This document shows positions 1 to 6,350 of a stretch of DNA of 12,645 bases, one piece after another. The stretch lies in the NCBI GenBank assembly GCA_017612655.1, contig JAGAFM010000032.1, positions 1-12,645 on the forward strand, written 5' to 3'. The position numbers were made by a program, and so were the translations under genes. The stretch's first letter is position 1. The number at the start of each line of letters is the position of its first letter. The notes beneath the pieces were generated by a model that saw nothing but the letters and a program-made list of their open reading frames with translations, was not told the DNA's origin and made no database searches. The stretch comes from Clostridia bacterium (lineage in GTDB: Bacteria; Bacillota; Clostridia; Oscillospirales; CAG-272).

Positions 1-28
1 CTTCTGCCGATTGTTCCCGCGGCAGAAG
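1..28 (+). terminator. Perfect hairpin at the window edge, possible terminator of an upstream gene
   Basis: Bases 1-9 (CTTCTGCCG) are the exact reverse complement of bases 20-28 (CGGCAGAAG), giving a 9-bp stem with a 10-base loop. The stem may continue to the left of the window. The downstream bases are not T-rich beyond a TTT at 38-40, so a rho-independent terminator acting on the + strand is only a possibility. A terminator for a gene entering from the left, or a plain inverted repeat, are both open. Frame 1 reads 13 codons to a TAA at 40-42, so the hairpin could also lie in the 3' end of an upstream gene. Confidence 0.3.
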
Positions 29-139
29 GCGGTGCTATTTAACTATACCTCATAACCGGCCGGAATTCAAGATCTTCGGGCGAAAAAACAGAGCGTTTTC
101 CCGTTAGGGAAGTCCGTCATACGTTTTTCTTTCAAACCC

Positions 140-168
140 TTGAACCGAACCGATTTCTATGGTATAAT
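140..168 (+). promoter_or_regulatory. Sigma-A promoter of ackA with extended -10
   Basis: The -35 box TTGAAC is at 140-145 and the -10 box TATAAT at 163-168, with 17 bases between them. TGG at 160-162 supplies an extended -10 element. Transcription would begin near 175, about 47 bases before the chosen ackA start codon. The -10 is a perfect match and the -35 matches in five of six positions, so strong constitutive activity is expected. Confidence 0.85.
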
Positions 169-221
169 GCGTTTCGTCTGACTGTATGTTTTTTTCTTTT
201 GAAAGGAATGGTTTTTGCTCT

Positions 222-1439
222 ATGAAAATACTCGTGATCAATGCCGGCTCCTCTTCCATCAAGTATCAGCTTATGGATATGCCCAGCGGTCATCTTCTCG
301 CCAAGGGAATGTGCGACCGTATTGGAATCGAGGGCGGCAATTTCAAGATCAAGTCCGAAGGAAAAGAACCTCTCAAGATGGATATCCAAATGGCGAATCA
401 CGCAGAAGCGATGAAGCTCGTTACCGGATACCTCGTAGACCCCCGTTACGGATGCATCTCCGATATGAAAGAGATTGCCGCGGTCGGTCACCGTGTTCTG
501 CACGGCGGGGAAAAGTTTTCCGGTTCTGTTCTCGTTGACGCTGCCGTCAAGGAAGCCATCGACGAGTGCAAGGTTTTCGGCCCGCTTCACAACCCCCACA
601 ACCTGACGGGAATCAATGTCTGCGAACAGATTCTCGGATCGGATGTCCCTCAGGTCGCCGTTTTCGACACCGGTTTTCACCAAACAATGCCGGACTACGC
701 CTACATGTACGCGCTTCCCTATCAGTATTACGAGAAGTACGGAATCCGTCGGTACGGTTTTCACGGAACCTCTCACCGCTATGTGACGCTCCGCGCCGCC
801 GAAATGCTTGGTAAAACCCCGGAAGAAGTCAATCTTGTCACCTGCCATCTGGGAAACGGCTCGTCCATCTCCGCGGTTAAGGGCGGAAAGTGCTTCGACA
901 CCACCATGGGCCTGACCCCTCTGGAAGGAATCCTTATGGGAACGCGCTGCGGGTCCATTGATCCGGCCATCATTCCCTTCCTGATGAAGAAGGAAGGTCT
1001 CGACGCGGATGCGGTGGACAAGATGATGAACAAGCAGTCCGGGATTCTCGGGATCACCGGTGGCGTCACTTCCGACAACCGCGACATCGAAGAGGGTGCA
1101 AGGAACGGAAACAAGAGATACCAGCTGGTCGAGTCCATGCTCTGCCATCAACTGGTGAAATACATCGGCGGATTTGCGGCCGCCATGGGCGGTGCCGACG
1201 CAATCGTCTTCTGCGGAGGAATCGGTGAAAACAATCCGCAGTACCGGACGAGAGTCGCGGACAAACTCGGTTTCCTCGGAGTCAAAATCGACGAGGACCT
1301 AAACAAGAAAGCATTCCGGACCGACGAGGAGTTCGATATTTCCGCGAAAGACGCAACGGTTCGGATGCTGGTAATCCCCACCAACGAAGAACTGATGATC
1401 GCAAAAGACACCTACGATCTGACTCACGAACTCGTCTGA
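222..1439 (+). CDS. ackA: Acetate kinase
   Basis: Catalyses acetyl phosphate + ADP to acetate + ATP, the energy-yielding last step of acetate fermentation, in the cytoplasm. The 405-residue product is full length for the family and carries all its signatures: NAGSSSIKYQL from residue 7, GHRVLHGG (89-96), FDTGFHQTMP (148-157), GFHGTSHRYV (179-188), CHLGNGSSIS (208-217), MGTRCGSIDPA (239-249), GGIGENNPQ (332-340) and PTNEELMIA (386-394). N7, R91, H123, D149, H181, R242 and a Glu in NEE correspond to the known active-site residues. The ATG at 222 is chosen because protein homology begins there. An in-frame ATG at 186 is only about 11 bases from the predicted transcript start and has no ribosome site. 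The GAAAGGA at 201-207 is an unusually long 14 bases from the start. No pta gene is adjacent in the window; ackA appears to be transcribed alone. Confidence 0.97.
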   Translation: MKILVINAGSSSIKYQLMDMPSGHLLAKGMCDRIGIEGGNFKIKSEGKEPLKMDIQMANHAEAMKLVTGYLVDPRYGCISDMKEIAAVGHRVLHGGEKFSGSVLVDAAVKEAIDECKVFGPLHNPHNLTGINVCEQILGSDVPQVAVFDTGFHQTMPDYAYMYALPYQYYEKYGIRRYGFHGTSHRYVTLRAAEMLGKTPEEVNLVTCHLGNGSSISAVKGGKCFDTTMGLTPLEGILMGTRCGSIDPAIIPFLMKKEGLDADAVDKMMNKQSGILGITGGVTSDNRDIEEGARNGNKRYQLVESMLCHQLVKYIGGFAAAMGGADAIVFCGGIGENNPQYRTRVADKLGFLGVKIDEDLNKKAFRTDEEFDISAKDATVRMLVIPTNEELMIAKDTYDLTHELV

Positions 1440-1462
1440 CCTCCCATACCTTTGAAGTGGTT

Positions 1463-1483
1463 GCCCGGGGAGGGCTGCCGGGC
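1463..1483 (+). terminator. GC-rich hairpin after ackA, possible weak terminator
   Basis: GCCCGG (1463-1468) pairs with CCGGGC (1478-1483) around a 9-base loop, 24 bases after the ackA stop. The following bases are pyrimidine-rich but lack a clean T run, so termination may be partial. A competing stem CCTCTC (1483-1488) with GAGAGG (1516-1521) overlaps it. I found no convincing promoter between ackA and the next gene, so read-through into the GH16 gene is possible. Confidence 0.35.
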
Positions 1484-1593
1484 CTCTCTGATCATTCTTT
1501 CCCTGCATTTTCCGGGAGAGGTCTTCCGGATCTGCCGGCCAGGCTTAAAATCGCCAGCCGAAAAACAGAAAACAGAAACGAGGAGGTTCTCTC

Positions 1594-3015
1594 ATGCGAC
1601 TCAACCGCAGCATTCTGTCCGCCTTCCTGGTTATCCTTCTCCTTCTCTCCCCGGTTCTCTCTGCCTGCGTGGGTTCGCCCTCTGCAACAGATGAAACCGG
1701 TTCCGTATCCGGTGAACCCTCTGACAGCTCCGAACCCGCCGGAATCGATTCCGAATCAGAGAGCGAACTCGAAGAATCGGAAACGGAACCCGTCGCACCA
1801 GTTCCCGAAACGGAACTCGTTGATACGCGGGAATACGTCGCTCCGGAAGACCGGACCTTTACTATTCTAGGGACGCCGCTTTCCGACTACAACATGATGC
1901 TGTGCTGGCAGAACGAAAAGGAATACGACCGAATGGGCGTCGGAACATTCAAAAAGGTTCTGCGGGGCATCACCATTCCTGTCCTCGGATATGAGATGGA
2001 TCTTACCGTTTCCCGAAACGACAAATTCTACAACGCCAGCAAATTCGATCATGAAATCCTGTTCGGATACGAGTTCCGGCGCGAAGGCATCCCGGAATAT
2101 GACGGCTCCAAGTCCTTCTACGGCGTCACGGAGAACGGCACGGTCTATTTCTGCTCTCCCACCGTCATGCTCTATCCCTACATGTGGCAGCTTTTCATGG
2201 AAGAGTTCTTCGGATCCCCTGTTTACAGCGGATGGGAAAGCTACGGATGCAACATCACGGAGCCCGTTTACCGGGAGGTGCCCGATCTGGATCATGACGC
2301 ACTCTCTGCGGAAGGCTACTCCCTCGTTTTCGAAGATGAATTCGACGGGCCTGAAATCAACTGGGACGTCTGGGAGATCCGGCATGAGCGCAACATTTAC
2401 AGTCCCTCCCTTTTCAGCATCCGCGACGGCTGTCTCATCCTGAAGGGAGACTACCTCGACAACGGAGAAGAGGGAGCGGGATGGTACGAATCCGAAATCC
2501 GGCTGAAGCAGCAGTACTGCCGAGGAGTGTTTGAAGCAACCATCCTCTGCAGTTCCTGTGAAGGACGCGGAGATTTGTACGGCTCGGCCTTTTGGATTCA
2601 GGGTCCCCACCCCTACGAGGAAGACAAATCCCTGGGAGGCCCCGGAGAAGGCGGCGCTGAACTCGACATCATGGAAAACTGGGAGACGGATTTCGTTTCT
2701 TCCGGCATCTTCGTCAACGGATATGACGACAGCCCGGAATTGGACAACTTCCTCTCCGTCGTACGCGGTCTCGGGAATAATTATCAGGATTCCTTCCATA
2801 CTTTCACCCTGATCTGGGACGAAACCCTGTATCGCACCTACGTGGACGGAAGGCTGGTTCTTGCTACCAATTACGGGCTGGGAACGGCTACGGTTCCGGA
2901 AGAGGTTATCCTTTCCATCTGCCTGCACAGGTCAAATGCGGAGCCTCCGGCGGAAGGAGCAGAGTACAACTATGAAACCGTCGTCGACTCTCTCAGAATC
3001 TGGCAGAAGCAGTAA
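1594..3015 (+). CDS. Secreted lipoprotein with GH16 endo-beta-glucanase domain
   Basis: A 473-residue cell-surface glycoside hydrolase, likely cutting beta-1,3- or mixed-linked glucan. Residues 1-24 are a lipoprotein signal (basic start, hydrophobic run, lipobox LSAC) with lipidated C25. Residues 26-75 are a Ser/Glu/Pro-rich linker. Residues about 80-235 form a separate domain whose pattern (HEILFGYEFRRE near 153-164, then a phrase ending MWQLFMEEFFG) resembles the non-catalytic N-terminal domain of alpha-glucuronidase-type enzymes; this is inference. Residues 240-473 are GH16: LVFEDEFDG (244-252), AFWIQG (332-337), ELDIMEN (356-362), FHTFTLIWDE (401-410), YVDGRLV (416-422) and a closing SLRIWQ. 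E356 is the expected nucleophile, D358 the helper and E361 the acid/base. The ExDxxE spacing is the beta-bulge form usual in laminarinases, unlike the ExDxE of lichenases. AGGAGG at 1581-1586 lies 7 bases before the ATG. Exact substrate is unknown. Confidence 0.88.
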   Translation: MRLNRSILSAFLVILLLLSPVLSACVGSPSATDETGSVSGEPSDSSEPAGIDSESESELEESETEPVAPVPETELVDTREYVAPEDRTFTILGTPLSDYNMMLCWQNEKEYDRMGVGTFKKVLRGITIPVLGYEMDLTVSRNDKFYNASKFDHEILFGYEFRREGIPEYDGSKSFYGVTENGTVYFCSPTVMLYPYMWQLFMEEFFGSPVYSGWESYGCNITEPVYREVPDLDHDALSAEGYSLVFEDEFDGPEINWDVWEIRHERNIYSPSLFSIRDGCLILKGDYLDNGEEGAGWYESEIRLKQQYCRGVFEATILCSSCEGRGDLYGSAFWIQGPHPYEEDKSLGGPGEGGAELDIMENWETDFVSSGIFVNGYDDSPELDNFLSVVRGLGNNYQDSFHTFTLIWDETLYRTYVDGRLVLATNYGLGTATVPEEVILSICLHRSNAEPPAEGAEYNYETVVDSLRIWQKQ

Positions 3016-3088
3016 ACTTTGAACAAACATGAACGCGGCAGGGCTGTTTCTCACAAAGAAAAAACAATTTGATTGTACCTTCGGAATC

Positions 3089-3115
3089 GGACGGACAGAA
3101 AATGCCCGTCCTTTT
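3089..3115 (+). terminator. Probable rho-independent terminator of the GH16 gene
   Basis: GGACGG (3089-3094) pairs with CCGTCC (3106-3111) around an 11-base loop, immediately followed by TTTTCTCT. It lies about 70 bases after the GH16 stop codon. The short T run suggests moderate strength. Confidence 0.55.
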
Positions 3116-3175
3116 CTCTATAATTAAGCCTTTTGCGATTGTAGCAGGTTATCCTGTGCCCTCGTCCACTTTGCC

Positions 3176-3204
3176 TGCATTGTTCCGTTCAAAGGTGCAT
3201 TGTT
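3176..3204. repeat. Direct repeat TGCATTGTT x2, 20-bp period
   Basis: TGCATTGTT occurs at 3176-3184 and again at 3196-3204, a start-to-start distance of 20 bp (about two helical turns). It lies in the non-coding stretch between the GH16 terminator and the downstream promoter. It could be a tandem protein-binding site, but two 9-mers can also recur by chance in AT-leaning intergenic DNA. Confidence 0.3.
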
Positions 3205-3421
3205 GTTGAACCCGAACCATATTTCGATCCGCTGAGGAGACCTCTTCGTGTTACTCTTTCCTCCGGTTTTATAGTTGTGGTGATAATATCATACCATGAC
3301 GGAACTGTGTTCATTTTTCCTTTCTGTACCCCTTCCCCCTTTTTTAGGACAGTGCGCACTTCTTTTCGTATCGGAAAAAGTTCGATGTTCTATCTGCCGT
3401 TTCTCCGGGGACTGTTTCCAC

Positions 3422-3435
3422 CGAAACCGGTTTCA
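3422..3435 (+). promoter_or_regulatory. cre-like palindrome (possible CcpA-type operator)
   Basis: CGAAACCGGTTTCA agrees with the catabolite-responsive element pattern TGNAANCGNWNNCA at every fixed position except the first (C for T). The inner 12 bases (3423-3434) form a perfect palindrome. It ends 85 bases before the -35 box at 3521, a position compatible with activation or with control by DNA looping. CcpA itself is not in the window, so the assignment rests on the motif alone. Confidence 0.4.
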
Positions 3436-3466
3436 ATCGGGCAAACAGAATCCGAAACAGAGCACG

Positions 3467-3498
3467 TGTGAAAAAGATGTGGAAAAGTCTGTGGAAAC
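3467..3498 (+). promoter_or_regulatory. Three helically phased TGTGRAAA repeats upstream of the promoter
   Basis: TGTGAAAAA (3467-3475), TGTGGAAAA (3478-3486) and TGTGGAAAC (3490-3498) start 11 and 12 bases apart, so they lie on nearly the same face of the helix. The middle copy differs by one base from TGTGGATAA, the reverse complement of the DnaA box TTATCCACA. The cluster ends 22 bases before the -35 box, a normal place for an activator or for DnaA acting as a transcription factor. No dnaA, dnaN or other origin gene is near, so an origin is unlikely. Confidence 0.45.
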
Positions 3499-3520
3499 TG
3501 TTGAGAACTCGCATTTCTCG

Positions 3521-3549
3521 TTGACTTTTTCTCAATCCTGTGTTACAAT
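3521..3549 (+). promoter_or_regulatory. Sigma-A promoter of the acyl-activation unit
   Basis: TTGACT (3521-3526) and TACAAT (3544-3549) are separated by 17 bases, with TGT (3541-3543) as extended -10. A transcript from about 3556 would have a leader of about 125 bases before the start codon at 3682. No further promoter or convincing terminator is visible before 9948, so this promoter may serve five genes. Confidence 0.82.
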
Positions 3550-3633
3550 GGGACGACTTGTCCGATCCGAAGAATTCATGAGTTCCTTTCGCGCAAAAAA
3601 GCTTGGATAACGCAACCCGATTCGATTCTTTTC

Positions 3634-3654
3634 TCCTCAGGGCTGCCTGGAGGA
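3634..3654 (+). other. Leader hairpin just upstream of the ribosome binding site
   Basis: TCCTCAGG (3634-3641) can pair with CCTGGAGGA (3646-3654) with one bulged G and a GCTG loop. The hairpin holds a GGAGG (3649-3653) that would otherwise serve a TTG codon at 3664, while leaving the AAGGAG at 3668-3673 free for the ATG at 3682. It may simply favour the ATG start; a regulatory role is speculative. Confidence 0.3.
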
Positions 3655-3681
3655 ATTCATATTTTGCAAGGAGATTCGGCT

Positions 3682-4560
3682 ATGGAAAAAAGCACAAGAA
3701 AACGGAGACTCGGAGACCGGAAGGATGCAGTCCTTCTGCGTGACATCAACTCCATGCACTTCATTATGCCGCTGGTTCTCCCGAACCGCTGCGACAACGA
3801 GGCATTTATCTCGGAGCAAATCGACATGAGAGCGGTCGATGCTTACGTGGAGAAGAAGAACCTTTCAAACCCGGAGTACCGGTACAACATGTTTCAGGTC
3901 ATTGTGACCGCAGCTCTGAAAAGCCTCTACCTGCGTCCGAAAATGAATCACTTCATCGCAAATGGCAATATGTACGAACGAATTGAAAAGTCCGCGGCGT
4001 TCGTCGTCAAAAAGATCTTTTCCGATCAGGGAGACGAGGGTCTGGCGTATATCCGCTCCGAGGGGACGGACACCATCGACACGATCCACGGAAAAATCTT
4101 CGATCAGGTTTCCAACGCCCGCGGGGATGTCAAAGACTCCACCAGTGAGGCCATGGACATTTTCCAGAAGATGCCCCGTTTCGTCGCAAAGGCGCTGGTT
4201 GCCTTCATCCGGTTTCTGGATCGGCACGGAAAGGTGCCCTACTCGATTATTTCCAACGAAATCTTCTATTCCTCCGTCGTTCTCTCCAACCTGGGATCCA
4301 TCAAGCTTCATGCGGGCTATCATCATCTGACTAACTGGGGAACCTGCTCCGTGTTCGTTGTCATCGGGGAAAAGAAGCCCCGTCCGTTCTACGGCGAAGA
4401 CGGCAGCGTCACGATGATCGACAGCATCGATCTCGGCATGACGGTAGACGAGCGGATTGCAGACGGTTACTATTTTTCCAAAACCATCCGTCTGATCAAA
4501 AAGCTTCTGGAAAACCCGGAACTTCTGGAGCTCCCACTGGAGCAGGAGGTTGAATACTGA
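3682..4560 (+). CDS. E2/CAT-fold acyltransferase homologue lacking the catalytic His
   Basis: This 292-residue protein resembles the catalytic domain of 2-oxoacid dehydrogenase E2 acyltransferases, which shares the chloramphenicol acetyltransferase fold. Matching parts are an N-terminal strand region (residues about 20-50), a helix region YNMFQVIVTAALKSLYLRP (68-86), SNLGSIKLHAGYHH (202-215), VFVVIGEKKPRP (224-235) and a C-terminal DERIADG (256-262) followed by a long helix ending LLENPELL. There is no lipoyl or subunit-binding domain. In E2 enzymes the motif is DHRxxDG with a catalytic His; here that position is Glu257, so ordinary acyl transfer is doubtful. The ATG at 3682 has AAGGAG 8 bases upstream; a TTG at 3664 is a weaker choice. 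The stop overlaps the next start (TGATG), pointing to coupled translation with the acyl-CoA synthetase. An acyl-CoA-binding, regulatory or altered-chemistry role is possible. The family is confident and the function is not. Confidence 0.75.
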   Translation: MEKSTRKRRLGDRKDAVLLRDINSMHFIMPLVLPNRCDNEAFISEQIDMRAVDAYVEKKNLSNPEYRYNMFQVIVTAALKSLYLRPKMNHFIANGNMYERIEKSAAFVVKKIFSDQGDEGLAYIRSEGTDTIDTIHGKIFDQVSNARGDVKDSTSEAMDIFQKMPRFVAKALVAFIRFLDRHGKVPYSIISNEIFYSSVVLSNLGSIKLHAGYHHLTNWGTCSVFVVIGEKKPRPFYGEDGSVTMIDSIDLGMTVDERIADGYYFSKTIRLIKKLLENPELLELPLEQEVEY

Positions 4561-6308
4561 TGGTTTTTGCAGGATCGACGACGGCAAAAACCCCATGGGA
4601 ATCCTCCATGGGCGGAATCCCGATGAAGCTGGACTACTTTGAAGGATCCATGGTGGACGCGGTGGAGAAGGCAGCAACGGAGAACCCAAACCAGATTGCC
4701 TTCGATTTCATGGGGTCCCATGTTACCTACCGGACCATGGTCGAGGAAATCGTTCGCTGCGCGAAATCCCTGAAAACCATCGGGGTTCGGAAAGACGACC
4801 GTGTTACCATTGCCCTTCCGAACTGTCCACAGGCGCTCTACATGTTTTATGCGGTTAACATGGTCGGTGCGATCGCCAACATGATTCACCCTCTCTCCGC
4901 GGAGAAAGAGATTGAATTCTACCTGAACGAATCGCAAAGCTATGCCGCAATCACTCTGGACCAGTTTTATGATAAATTCGAGAGAATCCGTCAGAACACC
5001 TGCGTCGATCATATCATCATCGCCAGCGTAAAGGATGAGCTCTCCAAGCCTGTCAAGGCTGGATACATGCTGACGGAAGGGAGAAAAGTTCAGAAGATCC
5101 CTTCCGATGCCCCGGTAATCCGTTGGAAGGAATTTCTGAGGATGGGACGCCACTGCTACCACAATTACCGGGTGCAGCGCGAAGCGGACGATCCTGCCGT
5201 CATCCTGTACTCCGGCGGAACAACCGGAAAAACCAAGGGGATCGTTCTGACCAACCTGAACTTCAACGCGCTCGGACTTCAGGTCGCTACAGCAAACCCG
5301 ATGTACCGTGTCGGTGACACCATGCTCGCCGCCATGCCCCTGTTCCACGGTTTCGGGCTAGGCGTCTGCATTCACACGATGCTTTCCCGCGGAGGCCGCT
5401 GTATCCTTGTCCCCCGGTTTACCGCGAAGAGTTATGCAAAACTGATTGTCAAGTACCGCTGTAATTTCATCGCCGGAGTCCCGACTCTTTACGAAGCGCT
5501 ACTCCGGGTTCCGTCCATGAAAAATGCGGATCTGAGTTTCCTCAAAGGAGTCTTTTCCGGCGGGGACTCCCTTTCCATCGAACTGAAGAAAAAGCTGGAT
5601 GCTTTCCTCTACGAGCATAATGCCGTCGTTCAGGTTCGGGAAGGATACGGCACCACCGAAACCGTCACCGCATGCTGCCTGACCCCTCCCCACATGTTTA
5701 AAGAGGGGAGCATCGGGGTTCCGTTCCCTGACACTTATATCAAAATCGTGAAGCCGGGAACGGACGAGGAACTTCCCTACGGAGAGGAGGGAGAGATCCT
5801 TCTCGCCGGTCCGACTGTCATGAAAGAATATATGAATCAGCCGGAGGAAACGGCCGACACGCTGCGCCGGCACAAAGACGGGCTGACATGGGTCTACACG
5901 GGAGACCTCGGATTGATGGACAGCGAGGGATTCATCTATTTCAAAGGACGGGCGAAAAGGATCATCATAACTTCCGGGTATAACGTTTATCCTGCTCAGC
6001 TTGAAAACCTGATTGATGCATGCGATCTGGTTCAGATGAGCTGTATCATCGGCGTGCCGGATCCGTACAAGATTCAGAAAGTCAAGGCCTTTATTCAACT
6101 CAAGCCCGGAGTCCCGGAAGGCGAAGAAACCCGAGCGGCCCTGATGGCATACTGCAAAAAGCACATCGCCAAGTATGCGCTTCCCTACGACATCGAATTC
6201 CGCAAGGAACTTCCGAAAACCCTGGTGGGAAAGGTCGCGTACCGGAAACTGGAAGAGGAAGAACTGGAAAAGGAGAAGCAGCGCGCGCAGGAGCAGCCGG
6301 AAGCCTGA
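4560..6308 (+). CDS. AMP-forming acyl-CoA synthetase (ANL superfamily)
   Basis: Activates a carboxylic acid, probably a fatty acid, with ATP to acyl-AMP and then transfers it to CoA or another thiol. The 582 residues carry the full set of adenylation motifs: P-loop YSGGTTGKTKG (217-227), EGYGTTET (361-368), YTGDL (446-450), FKGRAKRI (461-468) with SGYNVYP (472-478), and a C-terminal PKTLVGK whose K558 is the expected catalytic lysine. Nothing essential appears missing. The ATG at 4560 overlaps the previous stop codon by one base and has AGGAGG 10 bases upstream (4544-4549); in-frame ATGs at 4608 and 4623 are alternatives, and homology begins after the latter. The last 20 residues are charged (Glu/Lys-rich). 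It sits between a CAT-fold acyltransferase homologue and the FakB/FakA genes, supporting a fatty-acid substrate. Chain length, and CoA versus acyl carrier protein as acceptor, cannot be read from sequence. Confidence 0.92.
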   Translation: MVFAGSTTAKTPWESSMGGIPMKLDYFEGSMVDAVEKAATENPNQIAFDFMGSHVTYRTMVEEIVRCAKSLKTIGVRKDDRVTIALPNCPQALYMFYAVNMVGAIANMIHPLSAEKEIEFYLNESQSYAAITLDQFYDKFERIRQNTCVDHIIIASVKDELSKPVKAGYMLTEGRKVQKIPSDAPVIRWKEFLRMGRHCYHNYRVQREADDPAVILYSGGTTGKTKGIVLTNLNFNALGLQVATANPMYRVGDTMLAAMPLFHGFGLGVCIHTMLSRGGRCILVPRFTAKSYAKLIVKYRCNFIAGVPTLYEALLRVPSMKNADLSFLKGVFSGGDSLSIELKKKLDAFLYEHNAVVQVREGYGTTETVTACCLTPPHMFKEGSIGVPFPDTYIKIVKPGTDEELPYGEEGEILLAGPTVMKEYMNQPEETADTLRRHKDGLTWVYTGDLGLMDSEGFIYFKGRAKRIIITSGYNVYPAQLENLIDACDLVQMSCIIGVPDPYKIQKVKAFIQLKPGVPEGEETRAALMAYCKKHIAKYALPYDIEFRKELPKTLVGKVAYRKLEEEELEKEKQRAQEQPEA

Positions 6309-6350
6309 CTGCGCCCCCGGCCCTTTCCAACTGATTTCAAAGGAGCAAAC

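Larger units (their letters stand above)
3016..3681. other. Intergenic regulatory region between the GH16 gene and the acyl-activation unit
   Basis: These 666 bases contain no gene I can support. The left half holds a probable terminator (3089-3115) and a direct repeat (3176-3204). A pyrimidine-rich tract lies at about 3310-3346. The right half holds a cre-like palindrome (3422-3435), three TGTGRAAA repeats (3467-3498), a strong promoter (3521-3549) and a leader of about 125 bases with a small hairpin. + strand open frames at 3277-3471 and 3296-3610 lack ribosome sites and cross the promoter region. A 41-codon - strand frame (3189-3314) has an AAAGGA-type site but no recognisable product. Confidence 0.7.

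Noticed and set aside
132..1151. 339-codon - strand frame over ackA
   Set aside because: Antisense shadow of a complete acetate kinase with all active-site motifs; no independent signals.
3140..3170. - strand TGCTACAAT resembling an extended -10
   Set aside because: The only -35-like sequence is 19 bases away and poor, and no gene lies downstream on that strand.
3121..3240. Possible tRNA or structured RNA in the intergenic stretch
   Set aside because: GGTTCAA/TTCGAT-like words occur, but no cloverleaf arms, anticodon stem or acceptor pairing could be drawn on either strand.
3478..3498. DnaA-box-like sites as a replication origin
   Set aside because: Only three imperfect copies, no AT-rich unwinding element beside them and no dnaA/dnaN neighbours. 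A regulatory role at the promoter is more plausible.
3277..3610. + strand frames of 64 and 104 codons upstream of the acyl unit
   Set aside because: No ribosome binding site before either start; composition looks like translated pyrimidine-rich non-coding DNA, and the longer one runs through the TGTGRAAA repeats and the promoter.
3578..3610. Ten-codon leader peptide (ATG at 3578, stop at 3608-3610) in the leader of the acyl unit
   Set aside because: No convincing ribosome site, no run of regulatory codons and no clear alternative terminator/antiterminator pair, so attenuation is not supported.
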